A DNA stretch of 64,000 bases. It comes from Hyperoodon ampullatus. Lineage: Eukaryota > Chordata > Mammalia > Artiodactyla > Ziphiidae. How positions within the stretch are numbered: position 1 is the stretch's first letter; each line of letters starts with the position of its first letter. The translations under genes and the position numbers were made by a program. Of the stretch, positions 37,289 through 50,109 are shown in pieces. A model generated the notes under the pieces. That model saw only the letters and a program-made list of their open reading frames with translations, was not told where the DNA came from and did no database searches. The DNA lies in assembly GCA_949752795.1 (NCBI GenBank), contig OX457063.1, positions 72,322,271 through 72,386,270 on the forward strand, given 5' to 3'.

Positions 37289-38203
37289 ATGAGAAAGCAG
37301 AAAAACACACAGCAGGTGAAGGAGCAAGATAAAAACCTACCAGACCTAACAAATGAAGAGGTAATAGGCAGTCTACCTGAAAAAGAATTCAGAATAATGA
37401 TAGTAAAGCTGATCCAAGATTCCATTTCCCAGATCCAAAATCTTGGAAATAGAATAGACAATATGCAAGAAACAGTTAACAAGGGCCTAGAAGAACTAAA
37501 GATGAATCAAGCATCGATTAAAAACACAATAAATGAAATGAAAAATACTCTAGATGGGATCAATAGCAGAATAACTGAGGCAGAAGAACGGATAAGTGAG
37601 GTGGAAGATAAAATAGTGGAAATAACTGATGCAGAGAAAAATAAAGAAAAAAGAATGAAAAGAACAGAGGACAGTCTCAGAGACCTCTGGGACAACATTA
37701 AACGCACCAACATTCGAATTATAGGGGTTCCAGAAGAAGAAGAGAAAAAGAAAGGGACTGAGAAAATATTTGAAGAGATTATAGTTGAAAACTTCCCTAA
37801 TATGGGAAAGGAAATAGTTAATCAAGTCCAGGAGGCACAGAGAGTCCCATACAGAATAAATCCAAGGAGAAATACGCCAAGACACATATTAATCAAACTG
37901 TCAAAAATTAAACACAAAGAAATCATATTAAAAGCAGCAAGGGAAAAACAACAAATAACACACAAGGGAATCCCCATCAGGTTAACAGCTGATCTCTCAG
38001 CAGAAACTCTACAAGCCAGAAGGGAGTGGCAGGACATAATTAAAGTGATGAAGGAGAGAAACCTGCAACCAAGATTACTCTACCCAGCAAGGATCTCATT
38101 CAGATTTGATGGAGAAATTAAAACCTTTACAGACAAGCAAAAGCTGAGAGAGTTCAGCACCACCAAACCAGCTTTACAACAAATGCTAAAGGAACTTCTC
38201 TAG
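37289..38203 (+). CDS. L1 ORF1 protein (RNA-binding chaperone), 304 aa
   Basis: Trimeric RNA-binding protein that coats L1 RNA in cytoplasmic particles and helps annealing during reverse transcription. Charged N-terminus (1-32), a long heptad-rich coiled coil (about 33-140), an RRM-like domain starting at NIRIIGVPE (141-149) with PRHILIKL (197-204), and a basic C-terminal domain (about 236-304) with [11 protein letters not shown] (227-237) and YPARISFRF (275-283). Length is somewhat below the human protein (338 aa), mostly in the N-terminal part. Start chosen because it aligns with the start of the older copy at 2467. No internal stop; ORF2 follows 58 bp downstream. Intact sequence does not prove expression. 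Confidence 0.9.
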   Translation: MRKQKNTQQVKEQDKNLPDLTNEEVIGSLPEKEFRIMIVKLIQDSISQIQNLGNRIDNMQETVNKGLEELKMNQASIKNTINEMKNTLDGINSRITEAEERISEVEDKIVEITDAEKNKEKRMKRTEDSLRDLWDNIKRTNIRIIGVPEEEEKKKGTEKIFEEIIVENFPNMGKEIVNQVQEAQRVPYRINPRRNTPRHILIKLSKIKHKEIILKAAREKQQITHKGIPIRLTADLSAETLQARREWQDIIKVMKERNLQPRLLYPARISFRFDGEIKTFTDKQKLREFSTTKPALQQMLKELL

Positions 38204-38261
38204 GCAAGAAACACAACAGAAGGACTATACCTACAATAACGAACCCAAAGCCATTAAGGAA

Positions 38262-41200
38262 ATGGGAATAGGAACATACATATCAATAATTACCTTAAAT
38301 GTAAATGGACTAAATGCTCCCACCAAAAGACACAGAGTGGCTGAATGGATACAAAAACAAGACCCATATATATGCTGTCTACAAGAGACCCACTTCAGAC
38401 CTAGAGACACATACAGATTGAAAGTAAGGGGATGGAAAAAGATATTCCATGCAAATGGAAATCAAAAGAAAGCTGGAGTAGCAATTCTTATATCAGACAA
38501 AATAGACTTTAAAATAAAGACTATTAGAAGAGACAAAGAAGGACACTACATAACGATAAAGGGATCGATCCAAGAAGAAGATATAACAATTGTAAATATT
38601 TATGCACCCAACATAGGAGCACCTCAATACATAAGGCAAATACTAACAGCCATAAAAGGGGAAATCGACAGTAACACAATCATAGTAGGGGACTTTAACA
38701 CCCCACTTTCACCAATGGACAGATCATCCAAAATGAAAATAAATAAGGAAACACAAGCTTTAAATGATACATTAAACAAGATGGACTTAATTGATATTTA
38801 TAGGACATTCCACCCAAAAACAACAGAATACACATTTTTCTCAAGTGCTCATGGAACATTCTCCAGGATAGATCATATCTTGGGTCACAAATCAAGCCTT
38901 GGTAAATTTAAGAAAATTGAAATTGTATCAAGTATCTTTTCCGACCACAATGCTATGAGACTAGACATCAATTACAGGAAAAGATCTGTAAAAAATACAA
39001 ACACATGGAGGCTAAACAATACACTACTCAATAATGAAGTGATCACTGAAGAAATCAAAGAGGAAATTAAGAAATACTTAGAAACAAATGACAATGGAGA
39101 CACGACGACCCAAAACCTATGGGACGCAGCAAAAGCAGTTCTAAGGGGGAAGTTTATAGCAATACAATCCCACCTTAAGAAACAGGAAACATTTCGAGTA
39201 AACAACCTGACCCTGCACCTAAAGCAATTAGAGAAAGAAGAACAAAAAACCCCCAAAGTTAGCAGAAGGAAAGAAATCATAAAGATCAGATCAGAAATAA
39301 ATGAAAAAGAAATGAAAGAAACGATAGCAAAGATCAACCAAACTTAAAGCTGGTTCTTTGAGAAGATAAACAAAATTGACAAACCATTAGCCAGACTCAT
39401 CAAGAAAAGAAGGGAGAAGACTCAAATCAGTAGAATTAGAAATGAAAAAGGAGAAGTAACAACTGACACTGCAGAAATACAAAAGATCATGAGAGATTAC
39501 TATAAGCAACTCTATGCCAATAAAATGGACAACCTGGAAGAAATGGACAAATTCTTAGAAATGCACAACCTACCAAGACTGACTCAGGAAGAAATAGAAA
39601 ATATGAATAGACCAATCACAAGCACTGAAATTGAAACTGTGATTAAAAATCTTCCATCAAACAAAAGCCCAGGACCAGATGGCTTCACAGGCGAATTCTA
39701 TCAAACATTTAGAGAAGAGCTAACACCCATCCTTCTCAAACTCTTCCAAACAATTTCAGAGGAAGGAACACTCCCAAACTCATTCTACGAGGCCACCATC
39801 ACCTTGATACCAAAACCAGGCAAGGATGTCACAAAGAAAGAAAACTACAGGCCAATATCACTGATGAACATAGATGCAAAAATCCTCAACAAAATACTAG
39901 CAAACAGAATCCAACAGCACATTAAAAGGATCATACACCATGATCAAGTGGGGTTTATTCCAGGAATGCAAGGATTCTTCAATATACGCAAATCAATCAA
40001 TGTGATACACCATATTAACAAGTTGAAGGAGAAAAACCATATGATCATCTCAATAGATGCAGAGAAAGCTTTCGACAAAATTCAACACCCATTTATGATA
40101 AAAACCCTGCAGAAAGTAGGCATAGAGGGAACTTTCCTCAACATAATAAAGGCCATATATGACAAACCCACAGCCAACATTGTCCTCAATGGTGAAAAAC
40201 TGAAACCATTTCCACTAAGATCAGGAACAAGACAAGGCTGCCCACTCTCACCACTCTTATTCAACATAGTTTTGGAAGTTTTAGCCACAGCAATCAGAGA
40301 AGAAAAGGAAATAAAAGGAATCCAAATTGGAAAAGAAGAAGTAAAGCTGTCACTGTTTGCAGATGACATGATACTATACATAGAGAATCCTAAAGATGCT
40401 ACCGAAAAACTACTAGAGCTAATCAATGAATTTGGTAAAGTAGCAGGATACAAAATTAATGCACAGAAATCTCTGGCATTCCTGTACACTAATGATGAAA
40501 AATCTGAAAATGAAATCAAGAAAACACTCCCATTTACCATTGCAACAAAAAGAATAAAATATCTAGGAATAAACCTACCTAAGGAGACAAAAGACCTGTA
40601 TGCAGAAAATTATAAGACACTGATGAAAGAAATTAAAGATGATATAAATAGATGGAGAGATATACCATGCTCCTGGATTGGAAGAATCAATATTGTGAAA
40701 ATGACTCTACTACCCAAAGCAATCTACAGATTCAATGCAATCCCTATCAAACTACCACTGGCATTTTTCACAGAACTAGAACAAAAAATTTCAAAATTTG
40801 TTTGGAAAAACAAAAGACCTCGAATAGCCAAAGCAATCTTGAGAACGAAAAACGGAGCTGGAGGAATCAGGCTGCCTGACTTCAGACTATACTACAAAGC
40901 TACAGTAATTAAGACAGTGTGGTACTGGCATAAAAACAGAAAGATAGATCAGTGGATCAGGATAGAAAGCCCAGAGATAAACCCACGCACATATGGCCAA
41001 CTTATCTTTGATAAAGGAGGCAGGAATGTACAGTGGAGAAAGGACAGCCTCTTCAATAAGTGGTGCTGGGAAAACTGGACAGGGACATGTAAAAGTATGA
41101 GATTAGATCATTCCCTAACACCATACACAAAAATAAGCTCAAAATGGATTAAAGACCTAAGTGTAAGGCCAGAAACTATCAAACTCTTAGAGGAAAACAT

Positions 41201-42080
41201 AGGTAGAACACTCTATGACATAAATCACAGCAAGATCCTTTTGGACCCACCTCCTAGAGAAATGGAACTAAAAACAAAGATAAACAAATGGGACCTAATG
41301 AAACTTCAAAGCTTTTGCACAGCAAAGGAAACCATAAACAAGACCAAAAGACAACCCTCAGAATGGGAGAAAATATTTGCAAATGAAGCAACTGACAAAG
41401 GATTAATCTCCAAAATTTATAAACAGCTCATGCAGCTCAATAGCAAAAAAACAAACAACCCAATCCAAAAATGGGCAGAAGACTTAAATAGGCATTTCTC
41501 CAAAGAAGATATACAGACTGCCAACAAACACATGAAAGAATGCTCAACATCATTAATCATTAGAGAAATGCAAATCAAAACTACAATGAGATATCATCTC
41601 ACACCAGTCAGAATGGCCATCATCAAGAAATCTAGAAACAATAAATGCTGGAGAGGGTGTGGAGAAAAGGGAACACTCTTGCACTGCTGGTGGGAATGTG
41701 AATTGGTACAGCCACTATGGAGAACAGTATGGAGGTTCCTTAAAAAACTACAAATAGAACTACCATATGACCCAGCAATCCCACTACTAGGCATATACCC
41801 TGAGAAAACCATAATTCAAAAACAGACATGTACCAAAATGTTCATTGCAGCTCTATTCACAATAGCCCGGAGCTGGAAACAACCTAAGTGTCCATCATCG
41901 GATGAATGGATAAAGAAGATGTGGCACATATATACAATGGAATATTACTCAGCCATAAAAAGAAACGAAACTGAGCTATTTGTAATGAGGTGGATAGACC
42001 TAGAGTCTGTCATACAGAGTGAAGTAAGTCAGAAAGAGAAAGACAAATACCGTATGCTAACACATATATATGGAATTTAA
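38262..42080 (+). pseudogene. L1 ORF2 (endonuclease-reverse transcriptase), one nonsense codon
   Basis: 1,272-codon frame carrying out target-primed reverse transcription: the endonuclease nicks DNA and the RT copies RNA from the nick. Endonuclease residues are all present: N13, E42, D144, N146, D204, D228, H229. RT motif A aspartate is D599 and the FADD block is 699-702. The C-terminal knuckle is C1129, C1133, H1141, C1146. The frame is broken only by TAA at 39345-39347 (codon 362), between endonuclease and RT; the older copy at 430-5255 has AAA there. No other frameshift seen. The piece upstream of the stop would encode 361 residues with a whole endonuclease domain; the piece after it reads open to 42080. 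Confidence 0.92.
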
Positions 42081-42432
42081 AAAAAAAAAAAAAATGTCAT
42101 GAAGAACCTAGGGGTAAAACGGGAATAAAGACACAGACCTACTTGAGAATGGACTTGAGGATATGGGGAAGGGGAAGGGTAAGCTGTGACAAAGGGAAAG
42201 AGAGGCATGGACATATATACACTACCAAACGTAAGGTAGATAGATAGTGGGAAGCAGCCGCAGAGCACAGGGAGATCAGCTCGGTGCTTTGTGACCGCCT
42301 GGAGGGGTGGGATGGGGAGGGTGGGAGGGAGGGAGATGCATGAGGGAAGGGATGTGGGAACAGATGTATATGTATGACTGATTCACTTTGTTATAAAGCA
42401 GAAACTAAAAAAAAAAAAAAAAAAAAAAAAAA
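42081..42432 (+). other. L1 3' UTR and poly-A tail
   Basis: Begins with an A-run right after the ORF2 stop (42080-42094), then a G-rich stretch (GGGATGGGGAGGGTGGGAGG, 42309-42328) typical of mammalian L1 3' UTRs and a possible G-quadruplex, and ends GCAGAAACTAAA with poly-A at 42408-42432. No perfect AATAAA lies close to the tail. Confidence 0.8.
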
Positions 42433-42521
42433 CAAAAGGGCATTTGAGCTTCAGATGCCAGTAAGACTTCCAGTTGTGGATGTTCAGCAGGCACAACAGC
42501 AAACAAAAGATGTCTGGGTGT

Positions 42522-42729
42522 GGGCTTCCCTGGTGGCACAGTGATTGAGAGTCCGCCTGCCGATGCAGGGGACACAGGTTCGTGCCCTGGTCCGGGAAGA
42601 TCCCACATGCCGCTGAGCGGCTGGGCCCGTGAGCCATGGCCGCTGAGCCTGCACGTCCGCAGCCTGTGCTCCACAACGCGGGGGGGCCACAACAGTGAGA
42701 GGGCCTGCGTACCGCAAAAAAAAGAAAAA
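42522..42729 (+). mobile_element. CHR SINE, short form
   Basis: Sense copy 80 bp downstream of the L1. Duplication AAAAGATGTCTGG / AAAAGATGTTTGG at 42505-42517 and 42730-42742 (one difference). Confidence 0.93.
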
Positions 42730-42742
42730 AAAAGATGTTTGG

Positions 42743-43164
42743 TATGGATATACAGAATCAAGAGCATAAGCATGCAGGTAAAGAACAGAAAAATAAAGTC
42801 TGAAAGAAGTAATCAGAAATCCAGGCCAAAAAAGAAAAAATGGAGACACAGAAGCCAAGAGAGTTGAGCGTTCCAAAAAGAAGAGAGTAAGATAGTCAAA
42901 AATGTCCAACACTTCAGATAGGCAAGTTAAAGGAAAACTGAAAGGAGAACATTGAATGTGGCACTGGAAAAATCATTCTATATTTTTGCCAGACTAATTA
43001 GTGGAGATGTAAATAAATTGAGATGGTGAAAGGAGAAAACATTTTTATAACGCTAGCTAGAACAGAAATTGGTTGTCCAAGGGAATTGCTGTTCAATGGT
43101 AGTTTCATTTGTATTGTTTTGACTAATTTTGTCTTACCTTAAGTGGAAGAGAACATTGTGTATA
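42743..43164. other. Unique sequence
   Basis: No recognised element or gene. Confidence 0.4.
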
Positions 43165-43374
43165 CAATCAGCCCTCCGTATACATGTGCTTCACATCTGC
43201 AGATTCAACCAACTGCATATGACAACCAAGGGCAGCTGGTTGACAACCGCAGATGAGGGGGTGGACTGTATTCACTGCAATACATCATTTTATATAAGGT
43301 ACTTGAGGATCACAGATTTTGCTATCCACAGGGGCTCCTGGAATCAATCCCTAACGAATAACAAGGGACAAATG
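43165..43374. mobile_element. Tigger-type MITE
   Basis: 210 bp from CAATCAGCCCTCCGTATAC to ACAAGGGACAAATG with imperfect inverted ends and TA on both sides (43163-43164 and 43375-43376). Internal text such as ATTTTATATAAGGTACTTGAG is typical of a common Tigger-derived MITE. Non-coding. Confidence 0.75.
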
Positions 43375-43376
43375 TA

Positions 43377-44097
43377 TTTACAAGCTTCAGGAAAAGAGTC
43401 AGGGTGAAGGTAGGGAGAGTGGAGAGGAGAAAATCTGTCCTGCTCATCATCTGATCCCTAGTGTTTTCCACAGCATCTCTTATTGACTAAGTGCTTGACC
43501 CCCCAAACTCTCTGATCTGAAGAATAATAATGCACAAGTTGTTCCCAGAAGGAGAATTTCACCCTCTGGAATTTTTATTTAATAGTGAATATCTTTTACT
43601 CTGAAAATCAAAAAAATATATATGGCTGGGAATCTGAGAAAGGATTCCCACATATTCTGGTCAATACTTTTAACCCCTTTAGTCTCTGATTCCTACAATT
43701 TCCACCCAGGACTAAAAGCCCCTTTAAGGGCCCTGTGGCCCTGTCATGTCTTTGGATCCAGAGAACCAAGCCTCAACTCTCCTCTTTCCTTCACTCTGGG
43801 GTATGATTCATGTAGTGTTTACTGGGTTAAAAGACTAAGATGGTTCAAGAGTCTACCAGTACTCAGGCTGTCCTCATGCTTACGCAGCCTCCCCCCTTGG
43901 CAGACACAGGGCAGAGCTGGCTAGACTACCATCCACTGCTTTGCCCCTGCTACCTGTGGCTGACGGTTTCCAGAGACTCCTAACCTCTCAAAAGCTAAGA
44001 AGCTATAGTATTTTAACATTCAGGATTATTTCCGTATTATTTTTCTAGGTGTCAGAGTTTATGTCCTGTATGGTGCTTGTTGAGGCTGCAGTGTGAT

Positions 44098-44128
<31 letters not shown>

Positions 44129-45564
44129 TTTATATATGTACTAAAATGTCATATTATATATATAATATCAGAAAATATGATTTTCTATAGTTATTACCAT
44201 ACAGAAATGTAAGGATTTGCCAAATGAACACAAAATGGTCTAATTTGTTAATAATGCTATTACACTCTTAACTTTCAAATTTAAAGTTTTAACATTTAAT
44301 TCTGGAGTGCTATATTAAAGGTTTTGGGGCATTAGATATTTTAGGAGGGAGAGTATTCAATGAATAGGATAACATATACCAAATATACCATGCTTTTTAA
44401 AAAAGAAAATAAGTGAAAGAACTGTCAAAACTCTCACTTCACTACCTGTTTTGAATCTATGTTTAATTAAGTAGGCCTTTTAGGCATCTCAAGCACTTTC
44501 ACTTGTGAATATCTATTTTAAGAGATCAATGAAAAATTTTCCAATTTTTGTGCTTTGTTATTTTACATTCTCCTCATGTGTGTTAGTCGGCCAGTTTCTT
44601 TTAGGTTACCTTAATGTCTTTCTTTCTTCTACATTACAGATATACTCACTTATTTTTGCCATTATATATAACATCCAAAAATAACATGAATAAGAGTTTT
44701 TCCTTTGCCATTGTTTCACTCAAATAAGATTAAACTTAAGTTTATAAATATGGAAAACCTTACATAGAATAGCTTATCAAAGAGGAGTAAAGGTCTTTCT
44801 AAAATCTTCTGTGTGTAATTACTATAGTCCTGTACTTGACTTCCTGTTCCATTAACTAGTCTATTAAGATTTGATTTAGAACTATCATAACTGAATATGG
44901 ATAATATCTCATGTCCCTATTTCATAACACGGATGTGAGTCAAGTTCAAAATAATTATTTTTATTGTTCTGTTGCCAAGTAATTAAAAGCATGAAAAATC
45001 ATCCTTAAAATTATCAGAAACCTGAAAAAACTCTTTTTGATTACCCATTAGTCATTCTTTCCCATTCTTCCTTGTGATGAGAACCTGATTTTGCTTGGGT
45101 ATGAGGCAGTCATATGCTTTAGAGGAGCTAGGATTTTCACCAGACCCAGTGGATGAGTCTTGATTAGTGAAGGACAGTTATATGGTGAATCTGGTCTCCT
45201 TGACCATGGTTGTTCAAGAATGGGTTTGCAATGGATGCAAGATTGCATGGATAAGCTTAGGGAAAGAGAGTATTTGCTAAATCTCTTATAAAGAGGCATC
45301 AGAACAAGCATTTTCTCATCTAGGCTCTGCATTTTGTGTGTCTATGTGTGAGAATATGATACCTGGAGATATTGCAGCCATTTTATGACTATGACAAAAT
45401 AAATCTGCAGTCAAAAGCCACCATGATGAGGGTGGCAGAGCTGAGCTATAAATCTAGATCTTTGATCATATTACATAATAATGAATTAACCAATCTTGAA
45501 ATCTTCCTACCTCTTCATTCCTTGTTCAGTAAAGAAATGAGTTTAGCAAAGTCATAATATACAG
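43377..45564. other. Unique sequence
   Basis: Contains (CA)n at 44098-44128 and TA-rich DNA at 44130-44170. No recognised gene or transposon. Confidence 0.4.
44098..44128. repeat. (CA)n microsatellite
   Basis: About 15 CA units. Confidence 0.95.
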
Positions 45565-47212
45565 GATCAATATATTAATGGTATTCCTAGATACTAGTAA
45601 CACACAATTGGATTTTTTTTAATGTCATTAGAGAAAATATTTAGGGATAAACTTAATAAGAAATGTGCAATATTATGCAATGAAAACTAAAAAATTTTGC
45701 TAAAAGAAAATAAAGAAGACCTAAACAAACTGGTTTATAGATTTCAATGCAGTCTCAATCAAAATCCAATCAGGCTTTTGGTATAAATTACAATCTGATT
45801 CTAAAATATACATGAAATGCAAAGAACAACATAATTTCAAAAAAGAAGAACATAGTAGTAAGTAAGTAGTAAGTAAGTAGTACTCTACCCTATTTCAAGA
45901 CTTACAATAAAGCTACAGTAATCAAGACATTGTGGCATTGGCCAAAGGACAGACATTTAACTCAATGGAATAGAATAGAGGGTTGAAAAATAGAGTTACA
46001 CATATATAGTAAACCAATTTTGACAAACATGCCAAGGTAATTCAAGGGGGAAAATAGTCTTTTGAAAAATAGTTTTGGAATAGTCAGATATTTATATGTA
46101 AAAATAAATCAGTAAAACTTTACCCTTACCACACACCGTTTGCAAAAATTAACCTGAAATGGGTCATAGTTCTAAACGTAAAAGCTAAACCTGTAAAACT
46201 AACAGAAGAAAACAGAGGAGAAAATCTCTGTGACCCTGGGACAGTCAAGGTTTCTTAGATATTATTCCAAAACCTGGATCCATTAAAGAAAAGAAAATTG
46301 ATAGCTTGCACTTTACTTTTTTATTCTCTAAAAAAAAAAAAAGGAAAACTTAAATCTAGAATATGTGAAGCCTTAAAACTCAGTGATAGAAAGACAAACA
46401 ACCTCACTTTAAAAATGAACAAAAATGAGCAAAAGTTTTGAACACTCTCCCAATGAATTGCAAATAAGCACATAAAACTCAACACCATTATTTATTAGAA
46501 ACTGTATATTAAAATCACAATGAGACACTCCTACATACCCACTAGAATAGTTAAAATCAAAAACACTTACCATACCAAGTGTTGTTGAGAATGTGGAGCA
46601 ACTGGAACTCTAATACATTGCTTGCAGGAAGGCAAAATGGTTATAGCCATTTTACGAAACAACTTGGCAATTTCTTATGAAGTTAAATATACATTTACTA
46701 TATGACCCAGAAATCCCATTCCTAAATATTTCCCCAAGAGAAATGAAAAAATATATTCCTACAAAGGCATAAATGCAAATATTCATAAAGTCTTTATTAA
46801 TAATAGACAAAAATTCAAGTGTTTATCAATTGGTGAATAAATCCATATAATAGGATACAACTCAACAATGAAAAGAATAAAAAAGCTACTTATACATATG
46901 ACAATATAGATGAATTTCAAATTCATATGCTAAATGATAAAAAAGAAACAAGAACCTGCATACTTTGTGATTCTAGTTATATGAAATTCTAAAAAAGGCA
47001 AAGATAAAAAACATCAATTATTGCCAGAGGTTGATGGTGGGCTGGTAACAAGGAAGCACATGGGAACGTACAGAGGTGACGAAAAAGTCCAACGTCATGA
47101 TTGTGGTGTGGACTATCCAACCGTATTCATTTTCAAAACTCACTGACTTGTACAATTAAATTTTGTAAATTTTATTTCATGTAAATTATACATCAATAAA
47201 TTTGATTTTTTT
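45565..47212 (+). mobile_element. Ancient L1M, 5'-truncated
   Basis: Follows L1 ORF2 from the RT thumb region (TTTCAATGCAGTCTCAATCAAAATCC) through the zinc-knuckle region (46570-46630) to a 3' UTR ending ATACATCAATAAATTTGA. Highly decayed, no useful open frame. Confidence 0.8.
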
Positions 47213-48212
47213 AAAGTATCTGCATTTTGCTTGTTTTTGCATCCCTTTTCACCTTTCTTTGCCACCTACAACCAAGAAAAAGAATACCTAATCTGTGATC
47301 CTTTGAAACTATGACCATTTTGGAGAATATAAACACTTTGGAAAATGTTTCATATTTTTTTATTGATTCTAACTCCAGGAGTATTGCAAGGAGCATTTTG
47401 TTTCTTGTTACAACATACAAGACATAACTGGAATTCAGACCAAAGAATTAAATAACAGAGAATAATATGTGGTCAGTCTCTTTTCACCTTATGCCCCCTG
47501 TGATTACGTAAACTAGAGAGCATAAAATTGAACTAGCACCAGTCCTCGTTCTTAATATTACCCTCATCTCTGAATAGACTTGAAAGTGATTACCAATCAT
47601 TTTTGTGTGTGCTTTCTCTCTGTCTCTGTCTCTGTCTTTCTCTGTCTTTCTCTAGCAAACCATACAGTTTTTCATATAAATTCCATTTTTACTTCTTACA
47701 ATTAAGAAAGTTAAGTTTGCAGCCTTTAAAAGTGAATTAACTACAATCTTATTCTAAAATTAAAATTAAAATGCTTTTGAGATGTGGATATATTTAGTTA
47801 ACTCTTTATTGGCACTTTTTTTGGCAGGCTATGAAGAAAAACAGTATTTGTACGGCATTTATAATGTTACTACAGCCAAGAAAAGTGAACAATTTTCTGA
47901 CAAGAACTCCATCCTTATGCCTCAACAAAAGAGACTTAAATAAATCTCAGTTCTTAATCTGAAATCTGAGATGATTAAGCCAAGAAAATAACATTTGGCA
48001 TTTTAACACTTTCTAGCTTTACTTCTTTTCCCACTTGTATTGTGTATTTTAGCCATTCTTTCCTCATGAAATTTTATTTACATGTATTTTTTGTTAATAT
48101 TACTGTGAAAAGCTAAGTATTCAGCAGCAACAGGCAGGTTTGAGAGACACAAAGGTGTATTTTGATTCTCATTCAACTTCAGGCTCTAACTTCAACAATT
48201 CTCTATTTTATT
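47213..48212. other. Unique sequence
   Basis: A (TCTCTG)n microsatellite at 47613-47654; otherwise nothing recognised. Confidence 0.4.
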
Positions 48213-48225
48213 CTTTAATTTTCTT

Positions 48226-48470
48226 TTTTGTTGTTTTTAAATTTTTATTAGAGTACAGTTGATTTACAATGTTGCATTAGCTTCTGCTGTACAGCAAAAT
48301 GTATCAGTTATATGTATATCCATTCTTTTTTAGATTCTTTCCCCATACAGGTAATTACAGAGTATTGAGAAGAGTTCCCTGTGCTATACAGTAGGTCCTT
48401 ATTAGTTATCTATTTTATATATAGTAGTGTGTTATGTCAGTCCCAATCTCCCAGTTTATCCCTCCCACCT
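48226..48470 (-). mobile_element. 5'-truncated L1 3' end, antisense
   Basis: Reverse complement of an L1 3' UTR (GTGCTATACAGTAGGTCCTT; poly-T at 48224-48229). Duplication CTTTAATTTTCTT / CTTTAGTTTTCTT at 48213-48225 and 48471-48483, one difference. Confidence 0.85.
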
Positions 48471-48483
48471 CTTTAGTTTTCTT

Positions 48484-50109
48484 GAATATAAAAGGATAAA
48501 AGTAGCTATAACAACTAATCTTCCCATTGTAAGGACAAATCTTTTAAATATGATAATCACAAATTATCCAACAATTATCCATATTTGTATGCATAAAAGA
48601 AAATTCAGGAGGTTTATCTACGTTCTGAGTTTTCTTTATTTTCTTAGGCATATCTTATTTTTGTAACATACCAATTTATGTTCTCTATTCCTTTAGAAGA
48701 CAAAGCTCTGTCTCCTGACTACTGGCTATCTTTTATTTGAGCATACTAACCTTATTTTTGGAAACTCTGCAAATACCTAAAACCTATTTTCCTTCATTTC
48801 TTTAGCTTAAAAGTAAAGATACGTAAACTTTAGGAAAGTGCTGAATAATTGGCAATGTGAATATTGAAAATCACTGTCTCCTTAGATGCATGTAATTCTG
48901 GTCACAATTTCTAATATGCTTTTGACAACAAATAAAATGTCAAGAAAAAACAAAAATCTAGGAGAATATTAGTAGTTTAACTTTTTGTAACTGGTAACCT
49001 TAGACCTCTCTTTTTTTTTTGAAAAATGAAGTTCCATATTTTCTGGAGCTGTTTTAAGATCATTTAGTAAGAAGCTACAAACACTTTTAGCTGGTGCAAA
49101 AGCTGCTCTCACAGTGCAAACAATACTTCTTGGTTTTAGAAGAGGGGGAGCTAAAGGCCAAAGGGTAAATTCCACTTATAACTTGATGCATATTTTTGTG
49201 GGCAGAATCAACGCCAGAATGGTCAACAGCCTTTCCACCACCAGGCTAGCTTGTTGCTTATGTGATCAACTTCCCTTAGATGTGACAGAAAAGTCACGCT
49301 GAAAAACTAAGTGTATTGATAAGTTGAGAAAAATTAACCTTGCCTTATTTTTGTTAGATTTATGATTTCTGCATTATCTTCATGAAAATCTGCTTTGTGA
49401 GGTTTTGTCTTTGTTTTATTCAGAGTGTAGGAAGAGAAGGAGGATGTGAGGAAGAAAAAGCCTGTGAAAGAGTTTGTTTATAACATTTGTTCTTATTGTT
49501 TAGAAGAATTTTTAAGCCATTATGGAAAAGGCCAAAAATAAGGAGAAGGAATAATTATGAAGACAATATTTTTAAGATTCCTTTTGAGAATAGGGATGAA
49601 GAAAAATTAAGCCAGTTATAAAGAATGTCTCCCCAACTCCAGGTTTTCTGTCTAATTAGATTCTGGCAGAAATTACATTCTAAAGTATTCTTCAAAACAT
49701 TTGGGAATTTTAAAAAAATCTCTCTACAGGGGGCTGTATTGGCAAGCACAGGCTCAACAGTAAAGAAAATGAAGGAATCAATAAGACGTCCCAAGTCAAA
49801 AGAGGAACATTCTTGTACTATACCTCCCTAGAGACATGTCTTTTACATAGTAACTGGAAGAAGTAAAACCTCAAGAGCAAGAAAGGACTACTAAATGTGT
49901 AAAATATACTTTCTTTTTATTCAAAGTAATTTTTAATTATTATGCTCAATATTGATAGTATTTACCTGGGGAGGTAAAATATTTGGGGCAGAGATTAAAC
50001 ATAAGCTTCTACCGTCAAAGTGTGACACTTAAAGAACATTGAGTGAGAATTATTTACATTATTTTTTGCTTTTTCTGTATGATTCAGACCAATAAATGTT
50101 TCAAATGAA
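48484..50109. other. Unique sequence
   Basis: No recognised repeat. A more complex block at 49030-49310 has balanced composition but no conserved motif that I can name. Confidence 0.4.

Larger units (their letters stand above)
35124..42432 (+). mobile_element. Full-length L1 retrotransposon, 7,309 bp
   Basis: Complete L1: 5' UTR (35124-37288), ORF1 (37289-38203), a 58-bp spacer, ORF2 (38262-42080), and a 3' UTR with poly-A (42081-42432). An exact 10-bp target duplication CAAAAGGGCA lies at 35114-35123 and 42433-42442. ORF1 is open and ORF2 carries one nonsense codon, so little has decayed since insertion. Artiodactyl-type L1 by its 3' UTR. Among the L1 copies here it is clearly the youngest. 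Confidence 0.95.

Noticed and set aside
39489..42080. An 863-residue open frame that could be called a stand-alone reverse transcriptase gene
   Set aside because: It is the part of L1 ORF2 downstream of the stop at 39345, in the same frame; the first methionine is internal.
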